A stretch of 64,000 nt of DNA from Lachnospiraceae bacterium (lineage in GTDB: Bacteria; Bacillota; Clostridia; Lachnospirales; Lachnospiraceae), in the NCBI GenBank assembly GCA_018384375.1, contig JAHAYJ010000060.1:33172-97171 (forward strand), read 5' to 3'. Both the position numbers and the translations under genes were made by a program. Of this stretch, positions 10,134 to 19,436 are shown in pieces. How positions within the stretch are numbered: position 1 is the first letter of the stretch; every line of letters starts with the position of its first letter. Under the pieces are notes generated by a model that was not told the origin of the DNA, made no database searches, and was given only the letters and a program-made list of their open reading frames with translations.

Positions 10134-11438
10134 ATGAGAATGTATGATCTGATTATGAAGAAAAGAAATGGTGGCGCGCTTTCGAAGGAAGAAATTTATT
10201 TTATGATCAGGGAATATACAAATGGAGCTATTCCGGATTATCAAATGTCGGCAATGATGATGGCAATCTATTTCAGGGGAATGGATGAGGAGGAAACACT
10301 GCATCTCACAATGGCTATGGCAGAAAGCGGTGATATGCTTGATCTTTCACAAATCAAGGGTGTAAAGGTGGATAAGCATAGTACAGGTGGTGTGGGAGAT
10401 AAAACCTCCCTTGCACTGACTCCCATGGTGGCTGCCTGTGGTGTGAAGATTGCCAAGATGAGCGGAAGAGGACTGGGGCATACAGGAGGAACGATTGATA
10501 AACTGGAAAGCTTTCCCGGTTTCTCGACAGACATTTCGACCCGGCAGTTCATTTCTAATGTGAATGAGGTCGGAATTGCCATTATGGGACAGACCAAAGA
10601 GCTTGCGCCGGCAGACAAAATGCTATATGCATTACGAGATGTAACAGCGACTGTTGATAATATGTCTCTGATCGCCTCCTCTATCATGAGTAAAAAGCTG
10701 GCCGCAGGGGCAGACGCCATAGTGCTTGATGTCAAGACAGGGAGCGGCGCATTTATGAAGAAACAGGAGGACGCCTTTGCATTAGCAAAGGAGATGGTAA
10801 GTCTTGGAAAAAATGCGGGGAGAAAAACGCTTGCAGTGGTTTCTGATATGGACCAGCCTCTGGGCAATGCAATTGGCAATGTGTTAGAGGTGCAAGAAGC
10901 AATTGATACCCTGAGAGGAAAGGGACCGGCTGACTTTACTGAGCTTTGTATGACACTGGGGTCCCTGATGCTGATGGCAGGTCAAGTGTCAGTAACAGAG
11001 AAGGAGGCAAGAGCACAGCTTGAACAGGTCATAAGAAATGGTAGCGCACTTGATAAGCTGGCGGAATTTGTAAAAGCACAGGGGGGAGAAGAAAACGCGG
11101 TATATCATCCGGAACTGCTTGCAAAGGCGGTCTATGAGGAGCCGATCCTTGCTCCTGAGGACGGGTATGTTCAAAAGATTATTTGCGATGAGGCGGGAAT
11201 TGCTTCGCTGATTCTCGGAGGCGGGCGTGAAACCAAGGATAGTGTGATTGATCTTTCGGTTGGCATAATCTTGAACAAGAAGGTGGGAGCACACGTTAAC
11301 GCAGGAGAAGAACTGGCAGTTCTATATGCAAATGATAAAGAAAAATTAAAGACAGCAAAAGAGCGTTTAATGAATGCGTATCGGATAGGAAAAGAAAAAA
11401 TTGAAAAAAATAATGTGATTATCGGAGTCGTGAAATAG
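10134..11438 (+). CDS. pdp: Pyrimidine-nucleoside phosphorylase
   Basis: MRMYDLIMKKRNGG, KVDKHSTGGVGDKTSLALTPMVAACGVKIAKMSGRGLGHTGGTIDKLESFPG. Start 10134 preferred for RBS spacing. Confidence 0.95.
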   Translation: MRMYDLIMKKRNGGALSKEEIYFMIREYTNGAIPDYQMSAMMMAIYFRGMDEEETLHLTMAMAESGDMLDLSQIKGVKVDKHSTGGVGDKTSLALTPMVAACGVKIAKMSGRGLGHTGGTIDKLESFPGFSTDISTRQFISNVNEVGIAIMGQTKELAPADKMLYALRDVTATVDNMSLIASSIMSKKLAAGADAIVLDVKTGSGAFMKKQEDAFALAKEMVSLGKNAGRKTLAVVSDMDQPLGNAIGNVLEVQEAIDTLRGKGPADFTELCMTLGSLMLMAGQVSVTEKEARAQLEQVIRNGSALDKLAEFVKAQGGEENAVYHPELLAKAVYEEPILAPEDGYVQKIICDEAGIASLILGGGRETKDSVIDLSVGIILNKKVGAHVNAGEELAVLYANDKEKLKTAKERLMNAYRIGKEKIEKNNVIIGVVK

Positions 11439-11492
11439 AAAGTGCAATTTTCAGGCTGGTCTAGATGAGAGCTTTTCATCATATAGTATGGT

Positions 11493-11831
11493 ATGATGAA
11501 GAAGAAGCATAAATCAGGAAAGATCTGGGCACAGACCAGAAGAGAAAGAGAAGAGAATAGAACCGTATCAAACAGAGAGCTTGTAGTAGAATCCCTGAAA
11601 CTACCTAAGGATTCTATGCTTGGAGCTTCCATTGTGACAGTTACAGGAAATTCAGAAGCTTTTGTGGAAAATTATCGAGGGATTATTGAGTACACCAGTC
11701 AGGTGATTTTGCTGCAGGGGAAGACCTGTAGGATTGAAATCTGCGGAAAAAGGCTGAGCATAGTCTATTATACTAATGAGGATATGAAGATCAGCGGATG
11801 GATCGATCAGATCCGCTACTTAAGTTCGTAG
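11493..11831 (+). CDS. yqfC: Sporulation protein YqfC-like
   Basis: Small basic protein with VTGNSEAFVENYRGIIEYTSQVILLQGKTCRIEICGKRLSIVYYTNEDMKISGWI; directly upstream of yqfD. Confidence 0.85.
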   Translation: MMKKKHKSGKIWAQTRREREENRTVSNRELVVESLKLPKDSMLGASIVTVTGNSEAFVENYRGIIEYTSQVILLQGKTCRIEICGKRLSIVYYTNEDMKISGWIDQIRYLSS

Positions 11832-13093
11832 AAAGTGTGAGGTGCGGTATGCTTCAGGTGATTCGGTATCTGCAGGGATATCTTACGATTAAGGTGTGGG
11901 GGTTCTCCCCGGAGCGATTCATGAATCTTTGCAGTAATCATAAAATATTTCTCTGGAATATCAGGAATCATGGTGATTACTACACCATGAATATACGCTT
12001 GAAAAATTTTTATCGACTGAAAGGATTTACAAGGAAAACAGGAACAAGGGTGGTCATAACGGGACGTTATGGACTACCCTTTCTTTCTGTGCGCGCATGG
12101 AAAAGAAAAATCTTTCTGCTGGGACTTTTCGGAAGCCTTTGCTTTTGGATATGGATGTCGGGCTTTATCTGGGCAATTGAAGTCAATGGAAACTATTATG
12201 TGACGACCGATGTGTTTCAGGATTTCCTGAAGGAAAATGAAATTCAGACGGGAATGAAAAAGAAAAATGTTGATATTGAAAAGCTTGAGGAGGCCATCAG
12301 AACCCATTTTGATATAGTGACATGGACCTCCGCGCAGATAGACGGAACCAGACTTTTGATACAGGTTAAGGAAAATGACCTGATTATTGCAGAAAAAGGA
12401 GAAACAAAGGAGGCGCAAGTAGAAGCAGGAGTGGACCTTGTCGCTGACAAGGACGGTACAATTGTCAGTATTGTGACAAGAACCGGAGTACCGAAGGTAA
12501 GTGCCGGAACACAGATAAAGAGGGGAGATATTCTGGTAGAAGGGGGCGTTCCAATCTATAATGATGATAGTACCGTAAAGCGATATGATTTTTGTAATGC
12601 AGATGCTGATATTATATTGAGATGTGTTTATTCCTTTGAAGAACAAATCGCTGAAAAATATGAAAAAAAGATATATACAGGAAGAGAACGGGAGGTACCT
12701 TTTTTTCTGATAGGAACCAAAAAGTTTAAAATACAGGTGCCGGGAAATACTTATGAGAATAGTGATCTGATAGAAGAGAAAAGACAGCTGAAGCTGTTCG
12801 ACAATTATTATTTGCCAGTGTATATCGGAGAGAATCTTGTCAGAGAATACAAGATAGAGGAGAAAATATATACCAAGGAGGAGGTTAAGATGCTGTTTGA
12901 AGAAAGACTTCAAAAATTTATTCAAACTTTACAGGAAAAAGGGGTACAAATTATAGAAAAAAATGTTACAATTAATAAGACTTCCGGCGTATGGAAAATG
13001 AAAGTGGATTTCCTTGCGGAAGAAAAGACGGGAACGGCGAAGAGAACAACATTGATGCAGATTGAAGAATCGCCGGAACCGGAAGCAGATTAG
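11798..13093 (+). CDS. yqfD: Sporulation protein YqfD
   Basis: GYLTIKVWGFSPERFMNLCSNHKIFLWNI, TM segment, GTIVSIVTRTGVPKVSAGTQIKRGDILVEGGVP. Confidence 0.92.
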   Translation: MDRSDPLLKFVESVRCGMLQVIRYLQGYLTIKVWGFSPERFMNLCSNHKIFLWNIRNHGDYYTMNIRLKNFYRLKGFTRKTGTRVVITGRYGLPFLSVRAWKRKIFLLGLFGSLCFWIWMSGFIWAIEVNGNYYVTTDVFQDFLKENEIQTGMKKKNVDIEKLEEAIRTHFDIVTWTSAQIDGTRLLIQVKENDLIIAEKGETKEAQVEAGVDLVADKDGTIVSIVTRTGVPKVSAGTQIKRGDILVEGGVPIYNDDSTVKRYDFCNADADIILRCVYSFEEQIAEKYEKKIYTGREREVPFFLIGTKKFKIQVPGNTYENSDLIEEKRQLKLFDNYYLPVYIGENLVREYKIEEKIYTKEEVKMLFEERLQKFIQTLQEKGVQIIEKNVTINKTSGVWKMKVDFLAEEKTGTAKRTTLMQIEESPEPEAD

Positions 13094-13102
13094 GAGCAAT
13101 GC

Positions 13103-14113
13103 ATGGGAGAAGTTTCTGAAGTAATAATGGTCCCTGCCACAGAGCAGCAAAATGTTTTCGGTGAATTTGACAATCATATCAAAAAATTGGAGAGACAGCT
13201 TAAGGTATCGATTGTAGACCGTAACGGTGAAATCAGAATCAGTGGAGAGACTGGCAGCGTGAAACGTGCAAAGGCAATTATTGAGGAAATGACAGAATTA
13301 TCAAAAAGGGGAAATATCATTCAGGAACAGAATGTAGATTATGCAATTACGATGAGTATGGAAGAGAATGATGATGTTTTATTGGAAATAGATAAGGATT
13401 GTATTTGTCATACCATTTCCGGAAAGCCGGTAAAGCCCAAGACACTTGGACAGAAGCAGTATGTAGATGCAATTCGAAACAACATGGTGGTATTCGGATT
13501 GGGACCGGCGGGAACAGGAAAGACCTATCTTGCGATGGCAATGGCGATAACAGCATTTAAAAATCAGGAGGTTGAGAGAATCATTCTTACAAGACCGGCC
13601 ATTGAAGCAGGTGAAAAACTCGGTTTTTTGCCGGGAGATCTGCAAAGCAAGGTAGACCCGTACTTAAGACCGCTTTATGATGCACTTTACCAGATTATGG
13701 GTGCGGAGACGTTTTTGAAGAATATGGAAAAGGGGCTTATTGAGGTAGCACCCCTGGCATATATGAGGGGGCGTACTTTGGATAATGCCTATATTATTCT
13801 GGATGAAGCACAGAATACAACTCCGGCGCAGATGAAAATGTTTCTGACCAGAATCGGATTTGGCTCAAAGGTAATCGTAACTGGAGATGCATCCCAGAAG
13901 GATCTTGCACCGGGGAGCAGTTCGGGACTTGATGTAGCAACTAAAGTGCTGCATGGCATTGAAGGAATCGCATTTTGTAAAATGAGTAGCCGGGATGTGG
14001 TCAGACACCCGCTTGTGCAGAAGATTGTCAAGGCATATGAGAGCTATGAAGCAAAAGAGAGCAGTAGTATAAAACGTAAAAACAGGAACATAACGCATGG
14101 AAAAAAGCAGTGA
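13103..14113 (+). CDS. phoH: PhoH family ATPase
   Basis: FGLGPAGTGKTYLAMAMAI Walker A, RTLDNAYIILDEAQNTTPAQMKMFLTRIGFGSKVIVTGD. Confidence 0.97.
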   Translation: MGEVSEVIMVPATEQQNVFGEFDNHIKKLERQLKVSIVDRNGEIRISGETGSVKRAKAIIEEMTELSKRGNIIQEQNVDYAITMSMEENDDVLLEIDKDCICHTISGKPVKPKTLGQKQYVDAIRNNMVVFGLGPAGTGKTYLAMAMAITAFKNQEVERIILTRPAIEAGEKLGFLPGDLQSKVDPYLRPLYDALYQIMGAETFLKNMEKGLIEVAPLAYMRGRTLDNAYIILDEAQNTTPAQMKMFLTRIGFGSKVIVTGDASQKDLAPGSSSGLDVATKVLHGIEGIAFCKMSSRDVVRHPLVQKIVKAYESYEAKESSSIKRKNRNITHGKKQ

Positions 14114-15320
14114 AGTAAACAGCAATTTAAATGATTCAGGAAGGAAAAGCAGACGCCTGCAGGAGGTTCTTCTTTTTCTGCTTACAGTTGCCGGAAGTGG
14201 TCTGGCATCTTATTTGTACAAAAGAACGGAAATTCAGACAGCAGGACTAATGATTCTGGCAGCCGTTGGAATAGTTGCTGTCATTTTCTCGATAGAGCAG
14301 GCGTTTTTTAAGGGCAGCCTGCTGTTTGATAATGGAGAGCATCTTATGCGATTCACGTTCCTTTATTTTGTTTTTCTGTGCGGAAGCCTGTTGTTCCCGC
14401 TTCTTCCGGTTGGCGGATGGCCGTACCTTGCGGTGTTTATCGGACTAATGATATTCAGCAATCAGGTGGTTGGAATTAGTGCCGGGACAGTTCTGCTTAT
14501 GATTACGAGTCTGTTATATGGAGGAAATGGAAGCGAATTCTTTATTTATTTCATCGGAGGACTGATTGGTGCTACCGTATTTTCTTATGTAGATGTTGCT
14601 TTCAGGGTAGTACTTCCGCTTGTGATATCCCTGATGATGCAGATGGTGTGCCTGTCTATTCAGGAGGTACTGTTTGTCAATGAAACACTGCATTTGGACA
14701 TGTTTCTGATTCCTGCGGTGAATCTCCTGGTCTGTATGATTTTGCTGCTGATCCTGTTAAAGTACTTTAGCTTTGCGGTAATCTACAGTAAAAGAGACCT
14801 ATATATGGATATTAATGATCCGGAATGTCAGCTGCTTGTAGAACTGAAAAATTCATCGAAAGATGAGTATTATCATACGATCCATACGGCATATCTGTGT
14901 GACAGGATTGCCAGAAAACTGAATATGGATGATGCACTGGTAAAGGCTTGCGGTTATTACCATAGAATTGGAGTTATTAAGGGAGAGAACAACTGGGAGA
15001 ATGTGAATGCGATTCTCGAGGAGAACCAGTTCCCCCAGAGGGTGAAGGAGGTTTTGAAGGAATATCTGGATAAATCAGAAATTATCAGGTCAAAGGAAAC
15101 AGTGGTGCTTCTTTTTTCCGATACGGTTATTTCCTCCATTAGTTACCTTTTCTCAAAGGACCCCAAGATACAACTGGATTATGAGAAGATCATTGAGAGT
15201 ATTTTTAAGAAGAGAATTGAGAGCGGAGTGATAGAACACAGTGATTTGTCCTTTGGAGAATTACAGGAAATGAAAAAAATTCTGATGGAGGAAAAACTAT
15301 ATTATGACTTCTTACGTTGA
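14097..15320 (+). CDS. YqfF/PgpH-like 7TM-HD family protein, shortened and with degenerate HD motif
   Basis: Multiple TM segments, then DEYYHTIHTAYLCDRIARKLNMDDALVKACGYYHRIGVIKG (HR where HD is expected) and LLFSDTVISS; position between phoH and ybeY matches yqfF. Confidence 0.82.
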   Translation: MEKSSEVNSNLNDSGRKSRRLQEVLLFLLTVAGSGLASYLYKRTEIQTAGLMILAAVGIVAVIFSIEQAFFKGSLLFDNGEHLMRFTFLYFVFLCGSLLFPLLPVGGWPYLAVFIGLMIFSNQVVGISAGTVLLMITSLLYGGNGSEFFIYFIGGLIGATVFSYVDVAFRVVLPLVISLMMQMVCLSIQEVLFVNETLHLDMFLIPAVNLLVCMILLLILLKYFSFAVIYSKRDLYMDINDPECQLLVELKNSSKDEYYHTIHTAYLCDRIARKLNMDDALVKACGYYHRIGVIKGENNWENVNAILEENQFPQRVKEVLKEYLDKSEIIRSKETVVLLFSDTVISSISYLFSKDPKIQLDYEKIIESIFKKRIESGVIEHSDLSFGELQEMKKILMEEKLYYDFLR

Positions 15321-15807
15321 GATTGATACGGATATTACGTTTGCATTTGATGTAAAGGAAATTCTGGATGCAGTGCTGGAACAGACTCTGACACAGGAGA
15401 AGTGTCCTTATGAAGCACAGGTAAATCTGTTGATAACAGACGATGAAGGAATCCGCGAATTTAACAGGCAATTCAGACAGGTGGATTCCCCTACGGATGT
15501 TCTTTCCTTTCCAATGATTCCGTTCGAAAGGGAGGCGGATTTTTCTATTGTGGAGGCGGAAGAAGCAGACTGCTTTGATCCTGACAGTGGAGAACTCCTT
15601 CTGGGGGATATTATCATATCTGCGCAGAAGGTGCTGGAGCAGGCAGAAAAGTATGGACATTCCACTAAAAGAGAATTTGCATTTCTTACAGCACACAGTA
15701 TGCTGCATCTATGCGGCTATGATCATATGGAACAGGAACAGGCAAAGGCTATGGAACAGAAGCAGGAGCAGATCCTTGTCAGGCTGGGAATTACAAGAGA
15801 GGATTAA
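15304..15807 (+). CDS. ybeY: Endoribonuclease/rRNA maturation factor YbeY
   Basis: REFNRQFRQVDSPTDVLSFPM, LLGDIIISAQKV, FLTAHSMLHLCGYDHMEQEQ. Confidence 0.97.
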   Translation: MTSYVEIDTDITFAFDVKEILDAVLEQTLTQEKCPYEAQVNLLITDDEGIREFNRQFRQVDSPTDVLSFPMIPFEREADFSIVEAEEADCFDPDSGELLLGDIIISAQKVLEQAEKYGHSTKREFAFLTAHSMLHLCGYDHMEQEQAKAMEQKQEQILVRLGITRED

Positions 15808-15831
15808 TATCAGGTACAGTCAGGAGAATTT

Positions 15832-17469
15832 ATGAGAAAAACGGAACGAAAAAGGAACTCTTCCATAAAAAGAGATTACTATACAATTGTAGCAGGACTT
15901 GTATTTATAGGAACTATGATTTTTCGAATTCCACTGGAACATATGATAGGGGATAAGGGACTTGCATGCTATGGAACCGCATATGAAATCTATTTTGTTT
16001 TAGGAGGAATGATTTCCTATGGACTTTCAGAAACTGTTTCCGCATTGGTGAGATATCGGGTCAAACGTGAACAGTATAAAAATGCACAAAAGGTGTTGGG
16101 CAGTGCGGTGATGCTGGGAGGAGTACTTGGAGCAATTCTTGGTGTTTTGCTGGGCCTTTTAGGACATGTGATTTCGAATAGGATTTTTCATATTCCGCTT
16201 GCAGGTCTTTCGGTATGTGTGATGGCACCGGCAATTTTCTTTTTCATTTTAACAGGAGTATTCAGAGGATATTTTCAGGGGAATGGCTCCAGGATACCTG
16301 CAATGCACTCACAGCTTTTACAGATTGTGATTCTGTTCGCAGGCGGATTGATTTTTTGCAGAATTTTTAGCGACTATGGAAGTAAGGTGTCGGCACTTCT
16401 TCAAAATGAGGACTATACCAGTGCTTATGGCGCTATGGGAGCTACATTGGGGCTTCTGATATCGTCGGTACTAGGATTTTTACATGTACTCATTTTGTAT
16501 CTGGTCTTTAAGGAAAACATAAAACGGCAGATGAGCAGGGAAATGCCGAAAAATCAGGATTCACGATTCCATATATTTCATATGTTGGTGGGAACAGGAG
16601 GAATGTATTTTCTATACTGGTTTTTCTTTCATGGGCAAACTCTGTCAGGAGAACTGATTCTTATGCGTTTCGCTCCGAATCCAGGTGAAATACTTGCATC
16701 CTGGGGGGCCTATTATGGGAAGGTGATTCCTGTGATCGGAAGTATTTGTGGTATCCTCAGCTTAATCTGCCTGCCGGAGGTTAGAAAAATTGTGGCTCTG
16801 CAGGAGAGAGAGGAATATCGTCTTGCAAGGGAAAAACTGGGAGCACTCATCCATCAGAGTGCCGTCTTCGGAGTGCCGTCTGCCGTTTTTCTGGCTGTTT
16901 TCGCAGAAAGCATTCTGGATATCCTGTTTGGTGGAAACAATGCTAAGACTGCGGTATGGTTGCAGTTTGGGAGCATTTTGATTATTTTCATTCTTTTTTC
17001 TATGATTTTTATGGAATTTCTTTTGCGAAGCAGAAAGCTTGTTTACGTGACGGGAATCGGAGCCGGTGCATTTCTGCTACAGGCGGTTTTGCTTGTACTT
17101 ATGGTAAAATCCGAAAGCCTGGGAATGCTTGCTCTTATCGTGGCCGGTATAGTTTTCTATACAGTTACTGTGGTTGGCGGGTTTATCCTGTCAGGACGCA
17201 AATTGCAATACAGAAAGGAGTGGATCAGAGGAATTATTCTGACGATCCTGTCTGCTGCTTTGTCAGGAATAATTGCGATGCTTTTAAATAAAGCCCTTGC
17301 GTCATTGATGGGAGAATTACTTTCGTTTTTCCTATGCTTGATTGTTGCAATAGTGGTATATTTGGTAATTCTTGTGGTGACAAGAGCATTTACTGCTGAG
17401 GAACTTGAGAAAATGCCGTGTGGTTTTCTCCTGATATGGCTGGCAGGAATGTTTCAGATTAGAGAATAG
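15832..17469 (+). CDS. Polysaccharide biosynthesis/MOP-family flippase (SpoVB-like)
   Basis: About 14 hydrophobic segments; GMISYGLSETVSALVRYRVKREQYKNAQKVLGSAV, GVFRGYFQGNGSRIPAMHSQLLQIVILF. Confidence 0.8.
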   Translation: MRKTERKRNSSIKRDYYTIVAGLVFIGTMIFRIPLEHMIGDKGLACYGTAYEIYFVLGGMISYGLSETVSALVRYRVKREQYKNAQKVLGSAVMLGGVLGAILGVLLGLLGHVISNRIFHIPLAGLSVCVMAPAIFFFILTGVFRGYFQGNGSRIPAMHSQLLQIVILFAGGLIFCRIFSDYGSKVSALLQNEDYTSAYGAMGATLGLLISSVLGFLHVLILYLVFKENIKRQMSREMPKNQDSRFHIFHMLVGTGGMYFLYWFFFHGQTLSGELILMRFAPNPGEILASWGAYYGKVIPVIGSICGILSLICLPEVRKIVALQEREEYRLAREKLGALIHQSAVFGVPSAVFLAVFAESILDILFGGNNAKTAVWLQFGSILIIFILFSMIFMEFLLRSRKLVYVTGIGAGAFLLQAVLLVLMVKSESLGMLALIVAGIVFYTVTVVGGFILSGRKLQYRKEWIRGIILTILSAALSGIIAMLLNKALASLMGELLSFFLCLIVAIVVYLVILVVTRAFTAEELEKMPCGFLLIWLAGMFQIRE

Positions 17470-17522
17470 GTTTCATTTTTTTGGCTGATACTGTTAATAA
17501 CAAAATAGTAGAGGTGTATGCT

Positions 17523-18146
17523 ATGAAATTTGTGAAACGTATCAGCCTGTTTTTTATTTATCCCTTATTTATGTTTGCAGTAGGTTTTACTTCCAATATG
17601 ATGCTCATGGATTTTTTTTATCCCAGTACATCACAAAACCGAAAACAGATTTCCGGTGAGGAATATGTCAAGGAGCAGCTTCCCGTGTCAGTCGGTGATT
17701 CTCATGTTGTTACAGCAAATACCAAGTATATCGTACAGCAGTATGACATTTTAAAGCAGCAACTTACACAGGCAGAAGAGCCGGCTCCTGATAAATTCAT
17801 CGGTCTGGATCGGCAAAAGCTTGCTCAGGAAATTGAAGATTACAATCGGAATCCTTCTCTGACAGACCAGGAGAAAGGTTTTACTTACATGGAACTGGTG
17901 TCTTTTTCAGATGATAAGGTTGTGGTGAAGAAGAGTTATGAGCCAAAGGAGGAGACAAAAGGTTTTTTTCTGATCAATGAAAATCATTATGTGGTTGTTT
18001 ACGATCATACGCTTTCACAGGTGTTTATGAATACGGATATTTTGGTGGAAGGACTACCACAGAAATTACAGCAGGAAATAATCAATATGAAATATATACA
18101 GGATGAGGGAGAATTGTATAATTTCCTGGAATCCTATTCCAGTTGA
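17523..18146 (+). CDS. Hypothetical membrane-anchored protein (possibly BofC-like)
   Basis: N-terminal TM; C-terminal KGFFLINENHYVVVYDHTLSQVFMNTDILVEGLPQKLQQEI. Start 17523 preferred over the upstream one. Confidence 0.55.
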   Translation: MKFVKRISLFFIYPLFMFAVGFTSNMMLMDFFYPSTSQNRKQISGEEYVKEQLPVSVGDSHVVTANTKYIVQQYDILKQQLTQAEEPAPDKFIGLDRQKLAQEIEDYNRNPSLTDQEKGFTYMELVSFSDDKVVVKKSYEPKEETKGFFLINENHYVVVYDHTLSQVFMNTDILVEGLPQKLQQEIINMKYIQDEGELYNFLESYSS

Positions 18147-18173
18147 TAAGGTATTAATTATTTGGAGCAATCG

Positions 18174-19430
18174 ATGAAAAACGGAGTTAAAGTGGCAGTG
18201 ATCGGAGCCGGTGCATCAGGAATGATGGCGGCTATTACTGCATCGGAGTTTGGAGCAGAGGTGACTCTGTATGAAAAAAATGACCGTGTAGGTAAGAAGA
18301 TTCTTGCCACCGGAAACGGGAGATGCAATTTCAGTAACCTTGCACTTTCTGTAGAACAGTATTATTGTGATGACAAGGATAAGCTCGATAAGCTTTTTCA
18401 GACATTTTCCGCACTGGATGCGGTCAGCTTTTTTGAAAAATGCGGTATGATGACGAAAAGCAAGAATGGATATCTCTACCCTTATTCAGAACAGGCATCT
18501 GCGGTTCTTGATATTCTGAGAATGGAATTGGTTGAAAAGGAAGTTAAGCTTTGCTCTGAAACGGAGATTACCGATATTATTTACAGCAGAGAAAAAATGG
18601 CATTTCAGCTGAAGGAGCCGGACGGAAAAAAACGCTGTTATGATAAGGTGATTCTTGCCTGTGGAAGCCCGGCATCTCTCAAAAAGGGTGCAGGAAGAAC
18701 CGGCTATAAACTGGCAGAAAGCTTAGGACATCGAATCAGACCGATTATGCCGGGGCTGGTACAGCTTATTTCCGATGCGCCTTTCTGCAAATCTCTTGCG
18801 GGAGTTCGCTGTCAGGCGGGAATTCGTCTGCTTATAGATGGAGAAGAACATGCATCTGAGCAGGGAGAGGTGCAGTTTACAGACTATGGTGTTTCAGGAA
18901 TTCCGATATTTCAAGTCAGCAGACTGGCAGGGTACGCTTTACGGGAAGGAAGAGAAGTTACAATTCTCTTAGATTTCTTCCCGGAGCAGGGTGACAGACA
19001 GGCTTTTGAAGAATTCGTAAGAAAAAGATTTATTAACAATCAGAACAGAACCTTGGAGGAATTTCTGACAGGAACTCTGAATCGAAAAATAAATATGGTT
19101 CTGATTAAGCAATGCGGATGTAAGACGAACATGACTGCTGCGGAAGCCGGATATGGAAAAATCAGTGAAATGATGCAGAAGAGCAGAGCATTTGAAATAC
19201 ATATAAATGGAATTAATTCCGTAGAAAATGCTCAGATCTGTGCAGGTGGTGTTGCATTTGAGGAGCTTGATGCTAAATTACAGTCAAAGCTGGTACCGGG
19301 ATTGTATGTTACGGGAGAACTGGTGGATGTTGACGGAAAATGCGGAGGCTACAATCTGCAATGGGCATGGACCAGTGGTTATATTGCCGGGAAAAGTGCT
19401 GCAGAAGACGGAAAGACGGTAAAGGAATGA
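18174..19430 (+). CDS. NAD(P)/FAD-dependent oxidoreductase, HI0933/YhiN family
   Basis: VAVIGAGASGMMAAITASEFGAEVTLYEKNDRVGKKILATGNGRCNFSN, GGVAFEELDAKLQSKLVPGLYVTGELVDVDGKCGGYNLQWAWTSGYIAG. ATG at 18174 has better SD spacing than TTG at 18162. Confidence 0.93.
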   Translation: MKNGVKVAVIGAGASGMMAAITASEFGAEVTLYEKNDRVGKKILATGNGRCNFSNLALSVEQYYCDDKDKLDKLFQTFSALDAVSFFEKCGMMTKSKNGYLYPYSEQASAVLDILRMELVEKEVKLCSETEITDIIYSREKMAFQLKEPDGKKRCYDKVILACGSPASLKKGAGRTGYKLAESLGHRIRPIMPGLVQLISDAPFCKSLAGVRCQAGIRLLIDGEEHASEQGEVQFTDYGVSGIPIFQVSRLAGYALREGREVTILLDFFPEQGDRQAFEEFVRKRFINNQNRTLEEFLTGTLNRKINMVLIKQCGCKTNMTAAEAGYGKISEMMQKSRAFEIHINGINSVENAQICAGGVAFEELDAKLQSKLVPGLYVTGELVDVDGKCGGYNLQWAWTSGYIAGKSAAEDGKTVKE

Positions 19431-19436
19431 TTTAAG

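Noticed and set aside
11479-11486. CATATAGT resembling a sporulation sigma-E -10 box before yqfC
   Set aside because: No convincing matching -35 at the right spacing; too weak to report as a promoter.
12074-12925. 283-aa reverse ORF opposite yqfD
   Set aside because: Lies wholly antisense to a well-supported gene, composition is Phe/Leu/Ile/His-rich shadow translation, no recognisable domain.
15548-15835. + strand ORF overlapping ybeY in another frame
   Set aside because: Alternative-frame translation within ybeY; no motif and no plausible start context.
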